Shown here: piece by piece, positions 24,689 through 33,021 of the stretch
Position numbering within the stretch: the first letter of the stretch is position 1
Layout of the letters: each line of letters begins with the position of its first letter
DNA from: Oscillospiraceae bacterium
GTDB lineage: Bacteria > Bacillota > Clostridia > Oscillospirales > Ruminococcaceae
Direction of reading: 5' to 3'
DNA length: 42,966 nucleotides
Assembly: GCA_020024185.1 (NCBI GenBank)
Contig: JAHHUD010000003.1
Location: 1 to 42,966 of the forward strand
Translations under genes and position numbers: made by a program
The notes under the pieces: model-generated
The model's input: only the letters and a program-made list of their open reading frames with translations
Told to the model about the DNA's origin: nothing
Databases searched by the model: none

Positions 24689-25767
24689 ATAAGCCAGCCC
24701 TCCCCGTATTTTTCAACAAGCAAATCTAATAACGCCAATGCAACCATACTGTCTATAACCACCCTGGCTCTATGAAAAATTGCAGGGTCGTGTCTGCCGA
24801 CAAGTGAGATTGTTGTGTTCTCCATTGTTTTAAGATTAACAGTATTTTGTGTTTTAAAAATTGACGGAGTGGGTTTAATCACACATCTTATAATAATAGG
24901 CATACCGTTGGATATACCACCGTTGATACCACCATTATTGTTTGTTGTGGTAGTTATATTTTTATTATTTATTTCAAGTTGGTCATTTACTTCACTGCCA
25001 CGATAATTTGCATAATCAAAGCCAAGTCCAAACTCAACACCTTTTACTGCTCCCACAGAAAAAAGATAATGGCTTATTTGGCTTTCAATTGAATAAAAAT
25101 ACGGTTCACCCACACCAACCGGCATATTCAATACACAAGTTTCAAGTATGCCACCCACACTGTCACTGTCACTTCCAACTTGTTCTATATGAGTTATCAT
25201 TTCTTTTTCTTTATTTTCATCTAATACGGCAAAATACTTGCTGTTACATATATCAATATCAGTTTTATAGTCTTTAAAATCTCTGTCTTTTATATTTTGG
25301 CATTTTTTTATATGTGTACCAATATATATACCTTTATTTCTAAGTATATCAATTGCTATACTTCCGGCTGCAACAATTGGAGCAGTTATTCTTCCTGAAA
25401 AATGGCCTCCGCCACGATAATCTTCATATCCGTTATATTTTATATGTGCAACATAATCTGCATGGCTTGGGCGTGGAAGTTCTGGGGTATAATCACCACT
25501 TTTTTGAGATTTATTTTCTATTGTAATATGCAAAGGTGTCCCGGTTGTATATCCATTAAAAACACCACTTGTAATTTTAAAATCATCTTGTTCGTGTCTT
25601 TGTGTTGAAATATTGCCTTTTGGCTTTCTTTTATCAAGCTGTTGTTGCATAAAATCAGTATTTATATTTATGCCTGCCGGAAGTCCATCAACAATAATTC
25701 CGATTGCTTGGCCATGACTTTCTCCATAAAGGGTGATGGTAATATTTTTACCTATTACACTTTTCAT
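24685..25767 (-). CDS. aroC: Chorismate synthase
   Basis: Final step: EPSP to chorismate, requiring reduced FMN. The 360-residue protein starts with LYGESHGQAIGIIVDGLPAG and contains RPSHADYVAHIKY, YRGGGHFSGRITA and GGINGGISNGMPIIIRC, all family signatures, and ends with RHDPAIFHRARVVIDSMVAL. The flavin reductase partner is not encoded nearby, so it is probably monofunctional. It overlaps aroB by 4 bases and aroE/K by 4 bases. Confidence 0.97.
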   Translation of the reverse strand: MKSVIGKNITITLYGESHGQAIGIIVDGLPAGININTDFMQQQLDKRKPKGNISTQRHEQDDFKITSGVFNGYTTGTPLHITIENKSQKSGDYTPELPRPSHADYVAHIKYNGYEDYRGGGHFSGRITAPIVAAGSIAIDILRNKGIYIGTHIKKCQNIKDRDFKDYKTDIDICNSKYFAVLDENKEKEMITHIEQVGSDSDSVGGILETCVLNMPVGVGEPYFYSIESQISHYLFSVGAVKGVEFGLGFDYANYRGSEVNDQLEINNKNITTTTNNNGGINGGISNGMPIIIRCVIKPTPSIFKTQNTVNLKTMENTTISLVGRHDPAIFHRARVVIDSMVALALLDLLVEKYGEGWLI

Positions 25768-26789
25768 AACTTTCTCCCAATGTATTTTTTAAAATGGTCT
25801 ATTTCTATATTTTCTATATAAGATTTTCCTATCTCATCAACTTTTATTATATCAATTTTATTCCCGCTTGCTTTTTTATCATTTTTTATAAAATTTATAC
25901 TTTTTTCTGTATCTAAGTTATTTATAATCGGTATTTCCATTTTTTTAAAAATGTTCATAAGACTATTTTTTATTTGTTCATTATCCTGTATATAAAGCAT
26001 ACCGTTTGCAACACACTCTCCATGATAATACTCATTTAGATTATAAGTACTCTCTATTGCATGTCCTATTGTATGCCCATAATTTAAAATTTTTCTTATG
26101 TTTTTTTCTTTTTCGTCTTGCTCAACAACTTCTTTTTTTATAAACAGACTTTTTATTATAATTTGCTCAAGATAAATACTATCAACATCAAGTTCATCTG
26201 CGTGATTTTCAAAAATTTCAAATAATGACTTATCTTTTATACAGCCAGCTTTTACTGCCTCTACAAGCCCATTATAAAAATGTCTTTTTTCAAGTGTACG
26301 CAAAGTTTCAACATCTACAAATACAATTTCCGGATGATAAAAACTGCCAACGCAATTTTTTATACCATTTAAGTTTATTGCAACTTTTCCGCCTATACTG
26401 GAGTCTATCTGGGATAAGGTTGTTGTTGGTATTGAAATAAATCTGCAACCTCTTTTATATGTACTTGCCACAAATCCGGAAAGGTCACCGATAACACCAC
26501 CACCAAGTGCAATAATCAAATCTTTTCTTGAAAAATCCAATTCCAAAAGTTTTTCCAAAAGCATTTTATAGTTTTCAAAGCTTTTTGCAATTTCTCCATG
26601 TTCAACCTGAACCAAAACAGCATTTTCAAATTGAAAAAGCACTTTTTCTTTTATAGAATATGGAATATTATCATCTGTTATAATCATAACTTTTCCGTCA
26701 AAATCAAAGTAATCTTTTAAATGGGTGTAACAGCCTTTTTCTATAATTACTCTGCTTTTTGCGTCTGTAAGATTTACTGTAAACTCCAT
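25764..26789 (-). CDS. aroB: 3-dehydroquinate synthase
   Basis: Second step: DAHP to 3-dehydroquinate, with NAD and zinc. The 341-residue protein has ALGGGVIGDLSGFVASTYKRG, PTTTLSQIDSSIGGKVAIN, the zinc-binding EAVKAGCIKD, and the RKILNYGHTIGHAIES motif with zinc-binding histidines. The frame is open further upstream to 26837, but GGAGGAT directly before the ATG at 26789 gives a normal N-terminus (MEFTVNLTDAK). It is the first gene of the aro operon, with a leader of roughly 180 nt from the candidate promoter. Confidence 0.96.
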   Translation of the reverse strand: MEFTVNLTDAKSRVIIEKGCYTHLKDYFDFDGKVMIITDDNIPYSIKEKVLFQFENAVLVQVEHGEIAKSFENYKMLLEKLLELDFSRKDLIIALGGGVIGDLSGFVASTYKRGCRFISIPTTTLSQIDSSIGGKVAINLNGIKNCVGSFYHPEIVFVDVETLRTLEKRHFYNGLVEAVKAGCIKDKSLFEIFENHADELDVDSIYLEQIIIKSLFIKKEVVEQDEKEKNIRKILNYGHTIGHAIESTYNLNEYYHGECVANGMLYIQDNEQIKNSLMNIFKKMEIPIINNLDTEKSINFIKNDKKASGNKIDIIKVDEIGKSYIENIEIDHFKKYIGRKL

Positions 26790-27156
26790 ATTTATCCTCC
26801 ATAAAATAAAAAGCATCTTTACCTCAACAAATATCACCTGTGCAAAATTAAATTATTTTAAAAATGCTTTTCAGGATAGCCGAAAATAAAGAATGCCAGA
26901 TTTTATATTCTTATGTGTATATTACTATTTTTTATATTTTAAATCAAGATATAACAATAAAATATTCAATAAATATGCTATTATAATCTGTATCTATTTC
27001 ATCTGTATAGTATTACAATCATAGCAATATAAACGATACTATAATTGTGATGATATCAACATTTTAAATTATTTATTTTATCTATTAATATTTTTAAATT
27101 TCAGATAACCTTTTTATAATGTAAAAAGTGCAGCCTAAAAAGACTGCACTTTTTTA
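26790..27156 (-). promoter_or_regulatory. Leader and control region of the aro operon
   Basis: No gene is seen here. On the minus strand a candidate promoter is TATACA (27004-27009), 18-bp spacer, TATAAT (26980-26985). The -35 lies inside an 8-bp inverted repeat TATAGTAT (27006-27013) / ATACTATA (27036-27043). Near aroB, AAAAGCAT (26864-26871) can pair with ATGCTTTT (26809-26816), followed by a T-rich tract, which looks like a possible attenuator with a long loop. No T-box signature was found. The gltX terminator occupies 27123-27154. Confidence 0.5.
27121..27156. terminator. Terminator of gltX
   Basis: Perfect stem AAAAAGTGCAG (27123-27133) / CTGCACTTTTT (27144-27154), with an inner CT/AG extension and T-run on the minus strand. 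Confidence 0.9.
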
Positions 27157-28608
27157 TTATAATTTTTCAATTGCAGTTTTAATTCTGTCAATTGTTCTTT
27201 CTTTGCCGAGGATTGCTGCAAGTTCAACACCACCGCCTGGTGTAAATGCTTTACCAGATACAGCAACACGAAGTGGGAATAATACAAGACCGTTTTTAAC
27301 TTCCAATTTTGCAATAAGTTCAAAAAGTTTTGTATGGATATTATCCATATTCCAATCTTTTTCTTCAATAGCTTCAAGCACTGGAAGAACTTCACTAAGC
27401 ATTTGTTTTGAATTTTCTTTGTTTGTTTTCATTTTTTTATTTTCAAACAAACCTGTATCATATTCTGGCAATGCGTCAATAAAGTCAACCTGTTCTGGAA
27501 TGTCGCTTAAAACTTCACAACGTTTTTGCAAAACTGTTGCAAGAAGTGTAAGGTCACAATCTGTTTTTACTGTTTGAGCAATATATGGTTTTGCAATTTT
27601 CAAAAATTCTTCAACACTCATATCACGGATATATTCGGCATTAAGATAGCGAAGTTTATCCATATCAAAGATAGCTGGAGATTTTGAAATATTGTGTGGG
27701 TCAAATTCTTTAATCAATTCTTCCAAAGTGAATTTTTCTTTTTCACCTTTTGGGCTCCAACCAAGAAGTGCAATATAGTTTAAAACTGCATCTTTAAGGT
27801 ATCCTGCTGCAATAAGGTCTTCATAAGAAGCGTCACCGTTACGTTTTGAAAGTTTGTGCTGAGCGTCTTTCATAACTGGTGGACAGTGTACATAATCAGG
27901 AATATCCCAGCCAAATGCTTGATATAAAAGGTTGTATTTTGGTGTTGATGCAAGATATTCACTGCCACGAATAACAGGATTGATTTCCATAAGATGGTCA
28001 TCAACAACGTTTGCAAAGTTATAAGTTGGCATACCGTCTTGTTTTACAAGAACTTGGTCATCTAATGTGGAGTTGTCAACTTCAATAACACCATAAACCA
28101 TATCTGTAAAGCTTGTTTTACCTTCAGGTATTTTCTGTCTTACAACATAAGGCACACCTGCTGCAAGGTTTGCTTCAATTTCTTCTTTAGAAAGATTACG
28201 ACAGTGGTTGTCATAACCAGTTGGCTGTCCTGAAGCTGATTTAATTTTATTAACTTCTTCAAGTCTTTCTTTTGTACAGAAACAACGGTATGCGTGCCCA
28301 GATTCAATAAGTTGGTCAACATATTCCTTATACATACCTTTTCTTTCACTTTGAATATATGGGCCGTAATCGCCACCTACGTCTGGACCTTCATCCCAAA
28401 GAAGATTTGTTTCTTTAAGTGTATTGTAAATAATGTCAATAGCACCTTCAACTTGACGGGATTGGTCTGTATCTTCAATTCTAAGCAAGAATTTACCGTT
28501 ATTAGCTCTTGCTGTAAGATATGCGTACAATGCTGTACGCAAGTTACCAACGTGCATATATCCTGTTGGACTTGGTGCAAATCTTGTTCTGATTTTTCTT
28601 TCTGCCAT
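27157..28608 (-). CDS. gltX: Glutamyl-tRNA synthetase
   Basis: Class I aminoacyl-tRNA synthetase charging tRNA-Glu, probably non-discriminating and also charging tRNA-Gln in an organism relying on GatCAB (inference). The 483-residue protein has RFAPSPTGYMHVGNLRTAL (HIGH-class motif), a zinc-region-like CFCTKERLEEV, and KMSKS-class HKLSKRNGD. The C-terminal half holds the anticodon-binding domain. AAGGAG lies before the ATG. It has its own near-consensus promoter back to back with that of ispE and its own terminator. Confidence 0.97.
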   Translation of the reverse strand: MAERKIRTRFAPSPTGYMHVGNLRTALYAYLTARANNGKFLLRIEDTDQSRQVEGAIDIIYNTLKETNLLWDEGPDVGGDYGPYIQSERKGMYKEYVDQLIESGHAYRCFCTKERLEEVNKIKSASGQPTGYDNHCRNLSKEEIEANLAAGVPYVVRQKIPEGKTSFTDMVYGVIEVDNSTLDDQVLVKQDGMPTYNFANVVDDHLMEINPVIRGSEYLASTPKYNLLYQAFGWDIPDYVHCPPVMKDAQHKLSKRNGDASYEDLIAAGYLKDAVLNYIALLGWSPKGEKEKFTLEELIKEFDPHNISKSPAIFDMDKLRYLNAEYIRDMSVEEFLKIAKPYIAQTVKTDCDLTLLATVLQKRCEVLSDIPEQVDFIDALPEYDTGLFENKKMKTNKENSKQMLSEVLPVLEAIEEKDWNMDNIHTKLFELIAKLEVKNGLVLFPLRVAVSGKAFTPGGGVELAAILGKERTIDRIKTAIEKL

Positions 28609-28657
28609 ATATATTCTCCTTAAAACATAATGTTGAAAACATAATTATCTATTATAT

Positions 28658-28685
28658 ATTATAGGTTGTATTACTTTTTTGTCAA
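28658..28685 (-). promoter_or_regulatory. Promoter of gltX
   Basis: On the minus strand, perfect TTGACA (28680-28685), 16-bp spacer, perfect TATAAT (28658-28663). It abuts the -35 hexamer of the ispE promoter. Confidence 0.8.
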
Positions 28686-28714
28686 TTGAAAATTATCGTT
28701 ATATATGCTATTAT
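28686..28714 (+). promoter_or_regulatory. Promoter of ispE
   Basis: TTGAAA at 28686-28691, 17-bp spacer, TATTAT at 28709-28714, 38 bp before the ispE start codon. Confidence 0.75.
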
Positions 28715-28752
28715 ATGCTTAATTCTTTAGCTTAAAATGAAAGGTATATTTT

Positions 28753-29625
28753 ATGGAACATGTAACAGTTATAGCTCCTGCAAAAATTAATTTAAGTCTT
28801 GATGTAACCGGTGTTGACGAAAAAGGTTATCACCTTTTGGATATGGTTATGCAGACAATTTCTGTTTTTGAACGCATAACTCTTACAAAGCAGGACAGTA
28901 TATCAATTTCAAGTAATGCAAAGTTTATACCTACTGATGAAAAAAATACAGCTGTAAAAGCTGCTGTAAAATTTTTTGAATACACCGGCATACAAGGTGG
29001 AGTACATATCCATGTAAAGAAAACTGTGCCGATAAAAGCCGGTATGGCTGGTGGCAGTGCTGATGCTGCCGGAGTAATTGTTGGTCTTGATTATATGTAT
29101 CACACAAAACTTTCTATGACACAGTTGTGTGAAATTGGCCTTATGGTTGGCAGTGATGTGCCTTTTATGATTCACGGAGGGACAAAGCGTGTTCAAGGAA
29201 CAGGTAATGTCATATTGCCTGCACCTCCAATGCCAAACTGCTATATTGTGGTTTGTATGCCTCAAAAAGGTGTTTCAACTCCTCAAGCATTTGCAAATTA
29301 TGATAAAATTGGAGTTAAAACAGTTGTAGAAACTGATAAACTTATTCAAGCTATGTCTGATAATAATATTTATGATGTTGCAAAATATCTTGCTAATGAC
29401 TTGGAAATAGCAGCTCAAAGTGATGCAACCCAACCTATAAAAAAAGAACTTATTGAGCTTGGCGCTCTTGGAAGTGTTATGACAGGAAGTGGCGCTGCTG
29501 TATTTGGTATTTTTGACGATGAAAAAAAAGCATTTAAAGCCTCAAAAATTTTGCGTAAAAAAATCAAATCTGTTTTTCTTGCAAACCCTATAAGTTTTGG
29601 AGCAAGCGTAAAAAAGAAAAAGTAA
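28753..29625 (+). CDS. ispE: 4-diphosphocytidyl-2-C-methyl-D-erythritol kinase
   Basis: GHMP-family kinase of the non-mevalonate (MEP) isoprenoid pathway, phosphorylating CDP-methylerythritol. The 290-residue protein starts APAKINLSLDVTG and YHLLDMVMQTIS, has the GHMP ATP loop PIKAGMAGGSADAAG near residue 95 and the C-terminal LGSVMTGSGAAVFGIF. Its presence shows that isoprenoids are made by the MEP route. AAAGGTATATTTT precedes the ATG. It is monocistronic; the lysine-rich C-terminal tail VKKKK is slightly longer than usual. Confidence 0.95.
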   Translation: MEHVTVIAPAKINLSLDVTGVDEKGYHLLDMVMQTISVFERITLTKQDSISISSNAKFIPTDEKNTAVKAAVKFFEYTGIQGGVHIHVKKTVPIKAGMAGGSADAAGVIVGLDYMYHTKLSMTQLCEIGLMVGSDVPFMIHGGTKRVQGTGNVILPAPPMPNCYIVVCMPQKGVSTPQAFANYDKIGVKTVVETDKLIQAMSDNNIYDVAKYLANDLEIAAQSDATQPIKKELIELGALGSVMTGSGAAVFGIFDDEKKAFKASKILRKKIKSVFLANPISFGASVKKKK

Positions 29626-29654
29626 ACAATTATATTATTAAATTTCAATAAAAC

Positions 29655-29698
29655 AAATCCCCTTATGTATTTATTTTATACATAAGGGGTTATTTTTA
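29655..29698. terminator. Bidirectional terminator between ispE and alr
   Basis: Perfect stem CCCCTTATGTAT (29659-29670) / ATACATAAGGGG (29678-29689), A-rich and T-rich flanks. The two genes converge. Confidence 0.9.
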
Positions 29699-30847
29699 CA
29701 TATTATTTTCAATATGTACGATTTTGTTATTTTGAACATAAACTCTTGGAACACGTCTTTGTACTCCGCAAGATATTTCATAGTTTATTGTATTTGTTTT
29801 TTGTGCAACAACATTAAAGCTTGTTTTATCTGTGCCACCCATAGCAATAACTTCATCACCAACTTTAACACTGCCAAAAGATACATCAAGCATACATTGG
29901 TCCATACATACTGCCAAAAGTGGATAGTATCCACCATTAATTTTCATAACATAGTTTTTATCTTTTAACATTCTAGGCAGTCCATCTGCATATCCAATAG
30001 CAATAGTTGCGATTTTCATTTTTCTGTCTGCACAGAAATTTATACCATAACCGAGATACTGACCTTCATTGATAGTTTTAACATGAGTAACTATAGTCTT
30101 AACTTCCATTGCCGGTAAAAGATTACAGCCACTTATTTCTTCTGATGGATTTTCTCCATAAAGTATTATACCTGCACGCATTACATTAAAATTTTTGCCA
30201 AGCTTTCTGAGAATACCGGCAGAGTTTTGTCCGTGAACAATTTTAAAATTAAACCCGTATCTTGTAAGATATTCATAAGTTTCATCAAACAATTCAATCT
30301 GTTTTTCTGTATATTTAATTTCTTTTTCTCCAAAGCTGTCTGCCACCGGAAAATGCGTAAATATTCCGTTAAAGCGTAAATTTGTCAAACGACGAAGTTC
30401 TTTCATCTGTAATAAGGCATTTTCCTTATCTCCAACAAGGTCAAAACCAATTCTTCCCATACCGGTATCAAGTTTTAAATGACAATCTATAGGATATAAA
30501 CTGTGTTTTTGCAATTCTTTTGCATAAGCCAAGCTATGCACACATTGTGTAAGCTGATTTCTTGAAAGCTGGGTTGCAAGCTCAGGGCTTGTGTAGCCCA
30601 AAATAAGTATTGGCAATTTAACACCGTTATTTCTTATTTCCATTGCCTCTGTAAAGCAGGAAACAGCTATGCCATACGCACCCATTTCTTCATATATTTT
30701 TGCAAGATACTTTGCCCCATGACCATAAGCATCTGCTTTTAACACAACATAGAATGGTTTATTAAAGCTATTTTTTATAAAATTATAATTGTTTTTTATC
30801 GCATCTATGGAAATCTCTGCCCAACAGTGTTTTTCTGTTAATCCCAT
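29696..30847 (-). CDS. alr: Alanine racemase
   Basis: PLP-dependent enzyme that makes D-alanine for peptidoglycan. The 383-residue protein has VVLKADAYGHGAK with the PLP lysine K37, the TGMGRIGF segment, and GYGINFC with the second catalytic tyrosine. The fold is a TIM barrel followed by a beta domain, ending with CGVQRRVPRVYV. AAGGAAG precedes the ATG. It follows ttcA by 16 bases, so the two are probably one transcript with no obvious functional link. Its tail overlaps the terminator shared with ispE. Confidence 0.96.
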   Translation of the reverse strand: MGLTEKHCWAEISIDAIKNNYNFIKNSFNKPFYVVLKADAYGHGAKYLAKIYEEMGAYGIAVSCFTEAMEIRNNGVKLPILILGYTSPELATQLSRNQLTQCVHSLAYAKELQKHSLYPIDCHLKLDTGMGRIGFDLVGDKENALLQMKELRRLTNLRFNGIFTHFPVADSFGEKEIKYTEKQIELFDETYEYLTRYGFNFKIVHGQNSAGILRKLGKNFNVMRAGIILYGENPSEEISGCNLLPAMEVKTIVTHVKTINEGQYLGYGINFCADRKMKIATIAIGYADGLPRMLKDKNYVMKINGGYYPLLAVCMDQCMLDVSFGSVKVGDEVIAMGGTDKTSFNVVAQKTNTINYEISCGVQRRVPRVYVQNNKIVHIENNM

Positions 30848-30863
30848 AGTATATCACTTCCTT

Positions 30864-31604
30864 TTATATTTTATTTTTAAGGCCCCAGCCGTCCAAATCC
30901 TTTTTCTGAAATGCGTTAAGGCTTTTTTGACGGAAAGATGTATCTGTTTTGCATCTCTCTATAACAAAATTTTTCATATTTTGTCTGTTTGTAACTCCAT
31001 CTGCCGGACAAGCAGATTTTACAATTGGCAACTGAGCTTCATTTACTGCTCTTATAACGTCTTGCTCAATTGCTAAAACAAAAGGACGTATCATTGTAAT
31101 ATCTTTTATAGAAAGGTATGTAACAGGGCTGAATGTTCCTATTCTTCCCTCATTCCACAAGTTCATATAAAATGTTTCAATAGCATCATCAAGATGATGT
31201 CCAAGTGCAATTTTATTGCAGCCCAACTCTTTAACAACATCATGCAAAGCACCTCTGCGCATTCTTGCACATAAAGAGCAAGGGTTTGTTTCCTTTCTCT
31301 GTTCAAAAATAATATTGCCTATATCTGTGCGTTTTATAACATATTTTATATCATGCTCTGCAAAAAGCTTTTCTAAAACAGAATAATCTGTATCTTTGCC
31401 GTCAAAACGAGGGTCTAATGTAACAGCTATAACCTCAAAATCTATATTGATGTAATTTTTCAGCTTTCTTAGTGCAATTGCAAGTGCAACGCTGTCCTTT
31501 CCCCCAGAAACTCCAACACAAACACGGTCGCCGTTCTGTATCATATCATAACCTACAATCGCTTTTCTTGTAAGTCCACAAAGTCTTTGAAAATGTTGTG
31601 ACAT
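30864..31604 (-). CDS. ttcA: TtcA-family tRNA thiolation protein (PP-loop ATPase)
   Basis: A 246-residue PP-loop protein with GVSGGKDSVALA (ATP pyrophosphatase motif) and the cysteine pair CSLCARMRRGAL, as in TtcA, which makes 2-thiocytidine at tRNA position 32 and carries an Fe-S cluster. The conserved GHHLDDAIETFYMN follows. A further cysteine in SACPADG is also conserved. In Firmicutes the exact tRNA target of this family is less certain. TTGGAG precedes the ATG. It is the first gene of the ttcA-alr pair. Confidence 0.85.
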   Translation of the reverse strand: MSQHFQRLCGLTRKAIVGYDMIQNGDRVCVGVSGGKDSVALAIALRKLKNYINIDFEVIAVTLDPRFDGKDTDYSVLEKLFAEHDIKYVIKRTDIGNIIFEQRKETNPCSLCARMRRGALHDVVKELGCNKIALGHHLDDAIETFYMNLWNEGRIGTFSPVTYLSIKDITMIRPFVLAIEQDVIRAVNEAQLPIVKSACPADGVTNRQNMKNFVIERCKTDTSFRQKSLNAFQKKDLDGWGLKNKI

Positions 31605-31668
31605 ATCTACTCCAATTTATTATATATCTAAGTTTTAATGTTTTTTTGTAAATTTTTGTGTAAGTAAT

Positions 31669-31695
31669 ATAAAAGCTTTAAAATAAAGCTTTTAT
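31669..31695. repeat. Perfect 12-bp inverted repeat upstream of ttcA and rplM
   Basis: ATAAAAGCTTTA, AAA loop, TAAAGCTTTTAT. It is AT-rich, between divergent genes, and not clearly a terminator for either. It could be an operator or a cruciform-prone site. Confidence 0.6.
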
Positions 31696-31837
31696 GGTTA
31701 TAGTATTATATATGTTTTATAAAATTAAAACAAGTCTTTTTGATAATTTGCCAATCGAGAAAACAAGAGAAAACAAGAGTAATTATACAGTATAAACGAG
31801 ATAATTTAAATATAGTTAATTTTTTTATCAAAATCAA

Positions 31838-31865
31838 TTGACTTTTATATTTTGTATGGTATACT
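31838..31865 (+). promoter_or_regulatory. Promoter of the rplM-rpsI operon
   Basis: TTGACT at 31838-31843, 16-bp spacer, extended -10 TGGTATACT at 31857-31865 (TATACT at 31860-31865). Confidence 0.75.
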
Positions 31866-31872
31866 AGAACAT

Positions 31873-31892
31873 GCCTTTAATAAGGCTTTTTA
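31873..31892 (+). promoter_or_regulatory. Short hairpin with T-run in the rplM leader (possible L13 autoregulation site)
   Basis: GCCTT (31873-31877), TAAT loop, AAGGC (31882-31886), then five T (31887-31891), beginning about 8 nt after the -10. Firmicute rplM genes carry a known autoregulatory L13 leader. This short hairpin could be part of that, or a mini-attenuator; the match to the known family is not verified. Confidence 0.45.
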
Positions 31893-31939
31893 ATTTGAAA
31901 AAAATTGTATATATTTAAAATTTTATCAGGAGGATTATC

Positions 31940-32368
31940 ATGAGTACATTTCTTCAGAACCCTACAAAAGTAGAACGTAAATGGTACGTGATTGATGCAG
32001 CTGGCAAACCACTTGGTCGTGTTGCTGCAAAAGCTGCTGTTCTTTTGAACGGTAAACACAAAGTAACATACACACCAAACGTAGACTGCGGTGACCACGT
32101 TGTTATCATCAACTGTGACAAAGCAGTTTTGACAGGTTCAAAACTTGACAATAAATTCCACCATCACCACACAGGTTGGATTGGCGGTATGAAATCCGTT
32201 AACTACCGTACATTGATGGCTACAAAATCTGACAAAGCTATGTACCTTGCTGTTGAAGGTATGTTGCCAGGCAACAAAATCGGTGCAAAAGCTATGACAA
32301 GACTCAGAGTTTACAAAGGTGCAACACATGAACAAGCTGCACAGAAACCAGAAGTTATTGAACTTTAA
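31940..32368 (+). CDS. rplM: 50S ribosomal protein L13
   Basis: A 142-residue L13 with KWYVIDAAGKPLGRVAAKAA, GDHVVIINCDKAVLTG and the C-terminal MLPGNKIGAKAMTRLRVYKG, all conserved. It binds 23S rRNA early in large-subunit assembly. AGGAGG lies before the ATG. Codons ending in C (AAC, TAC, ATC, GAC) are much more frequent than in neighbouring genes, consistent with high expression. It is the first gene of the rplM-rpsI operon. Confidence 0.98.
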   Translation: MSTFLQNPTKVERKWYVIDAAGKPLGRVAAKAAVLLNGKHKVTYTPNVDCGDHVVIINCDKAVLTGSKLDNKFHHHHTGWIGGMKSVNYRTLMATKSDKAMYLAVEGMLPGNKIGAKAMTRLRVYKGATHEQAAQKPEVIEL

Positions 32369-32389
32369 TTTTTAAGGAGGATAATTACT

Positions 32390-32788
32390 ATGTACGAAAC
32401 AAAAGCATATTTTTACGGTACAGGCCGTCGTAAATCTTCCGTAGCAAGAGTTAGAGTTTACAGCGGTAACGGCAAAATCACAATCAATGGCAGAGATATC
32501 GACGATTTCTTTGGTCTTGAAACACTCAAACTCATCGTTCGTCAGCCAATCACACTTACAAACACAGCTGACAAATTTGACATCGTTGTTAACGTAAACG
32601 GTGGTGGTGTTTCTGGTCAAGCTGGCGCTATCCGTCACGGTCTTTCCAGAGCATTGCTCCAATACGATGAAAATCTTCGTCCAGAACTCAAAAAAGCAGG
32701 CTTCTTGACAAGAGACCCACGTATGAAAGAAAGAAAAAAATACGGTCTCAAAGCTGCACGTCGTGCACCACAGTTCAGCAAGAGATAA
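32390..32788 (+). CDS. rpsI: 30S ribosomal protein S9
   Basis: A 132-residue S9 with GTGRRKSSVARVRVYSGNGK, a glycine-rich NVNGGGVSGQAGAIRHGLSRAL and the basic C-terminal ARRAPQFSKR that reaches the decoding centre. AAGGAGG lies before the ATG, 21 bases after rplM. Like rplM it uses C-ending codons. The operon ends at a strong terminator 34 bases downstream. Confidence 0.98.
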   Translation: MYETKAYFYGTGRRKSSVARVRVYSGNGKITINGRDIDDFFGLETLKLIVRQPITLTNTADKFDIVVNVNGGGVSGQAGAIRHGLSRALLQYDENLRPELKKAGFLTRDPRMKERKKYGLKAARRAPQFSKR

Positions 32789-32821
32789 TCTGCTATTCAA
32801 ACCGTATCAAAATGGTTCAAA

Positions 32822-32855
32822 AACCTCGGAAAATCCTATTTTCCGAGGTTTTATT
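32822..32855 (+). terminator. Terminator of rplM-rpsI
   Basis: Perfect 13-bp stem AACCTCGGAAAAT (32822-32834) / ATTTTCCGAGGTT (32838-32850), followed by TTATTATAT. Confidence 0.92.
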
Positions 32856-33021
32856 ATATCTAAAAGTAATCTGATGTTAGTTAACTTAATTTGGAGAAAC
32901 GAGAGCCGTTTTCACCCAATTTTTATCAGTTAATATATAACAGTGCTGTATTTAAATAATATTTAAATTTCTTATAACTACATCATTATATTTCAATTTA
33001 TCTATAAATAATACAAAAAAT

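Larger units (their letters stand above)
31605..31939. other. Intergenic region between ttcA and rplM
   Basis: No gene is visible. It holds a perfect 12-bp inverted repeat ATAAAAGCTTTA / TAAAGCTTTTAT (31669-31695) with an AAA loop, a tandem 10-bp repeat GAGAAAACAA x2 (31757-31776), the rplM promoter (31838-31865) and a short leader hairpin (31873-31891). Confidence 0.7.

Noticed and set aside
26790..26837. Longer AroB or a separate leader peptide MIFVEVKMLF
   Set aside because: No good ribosome site is seen before it, and GGAGGAT serves the ATG at 26789. A leader-peptide role cannot be excluded but has no run of aromatic codons.
26838..27122. T-box leader for the aro operon or gltX
   Set aside because: No T-box sequence or specifier-loop arrangement was recognised.
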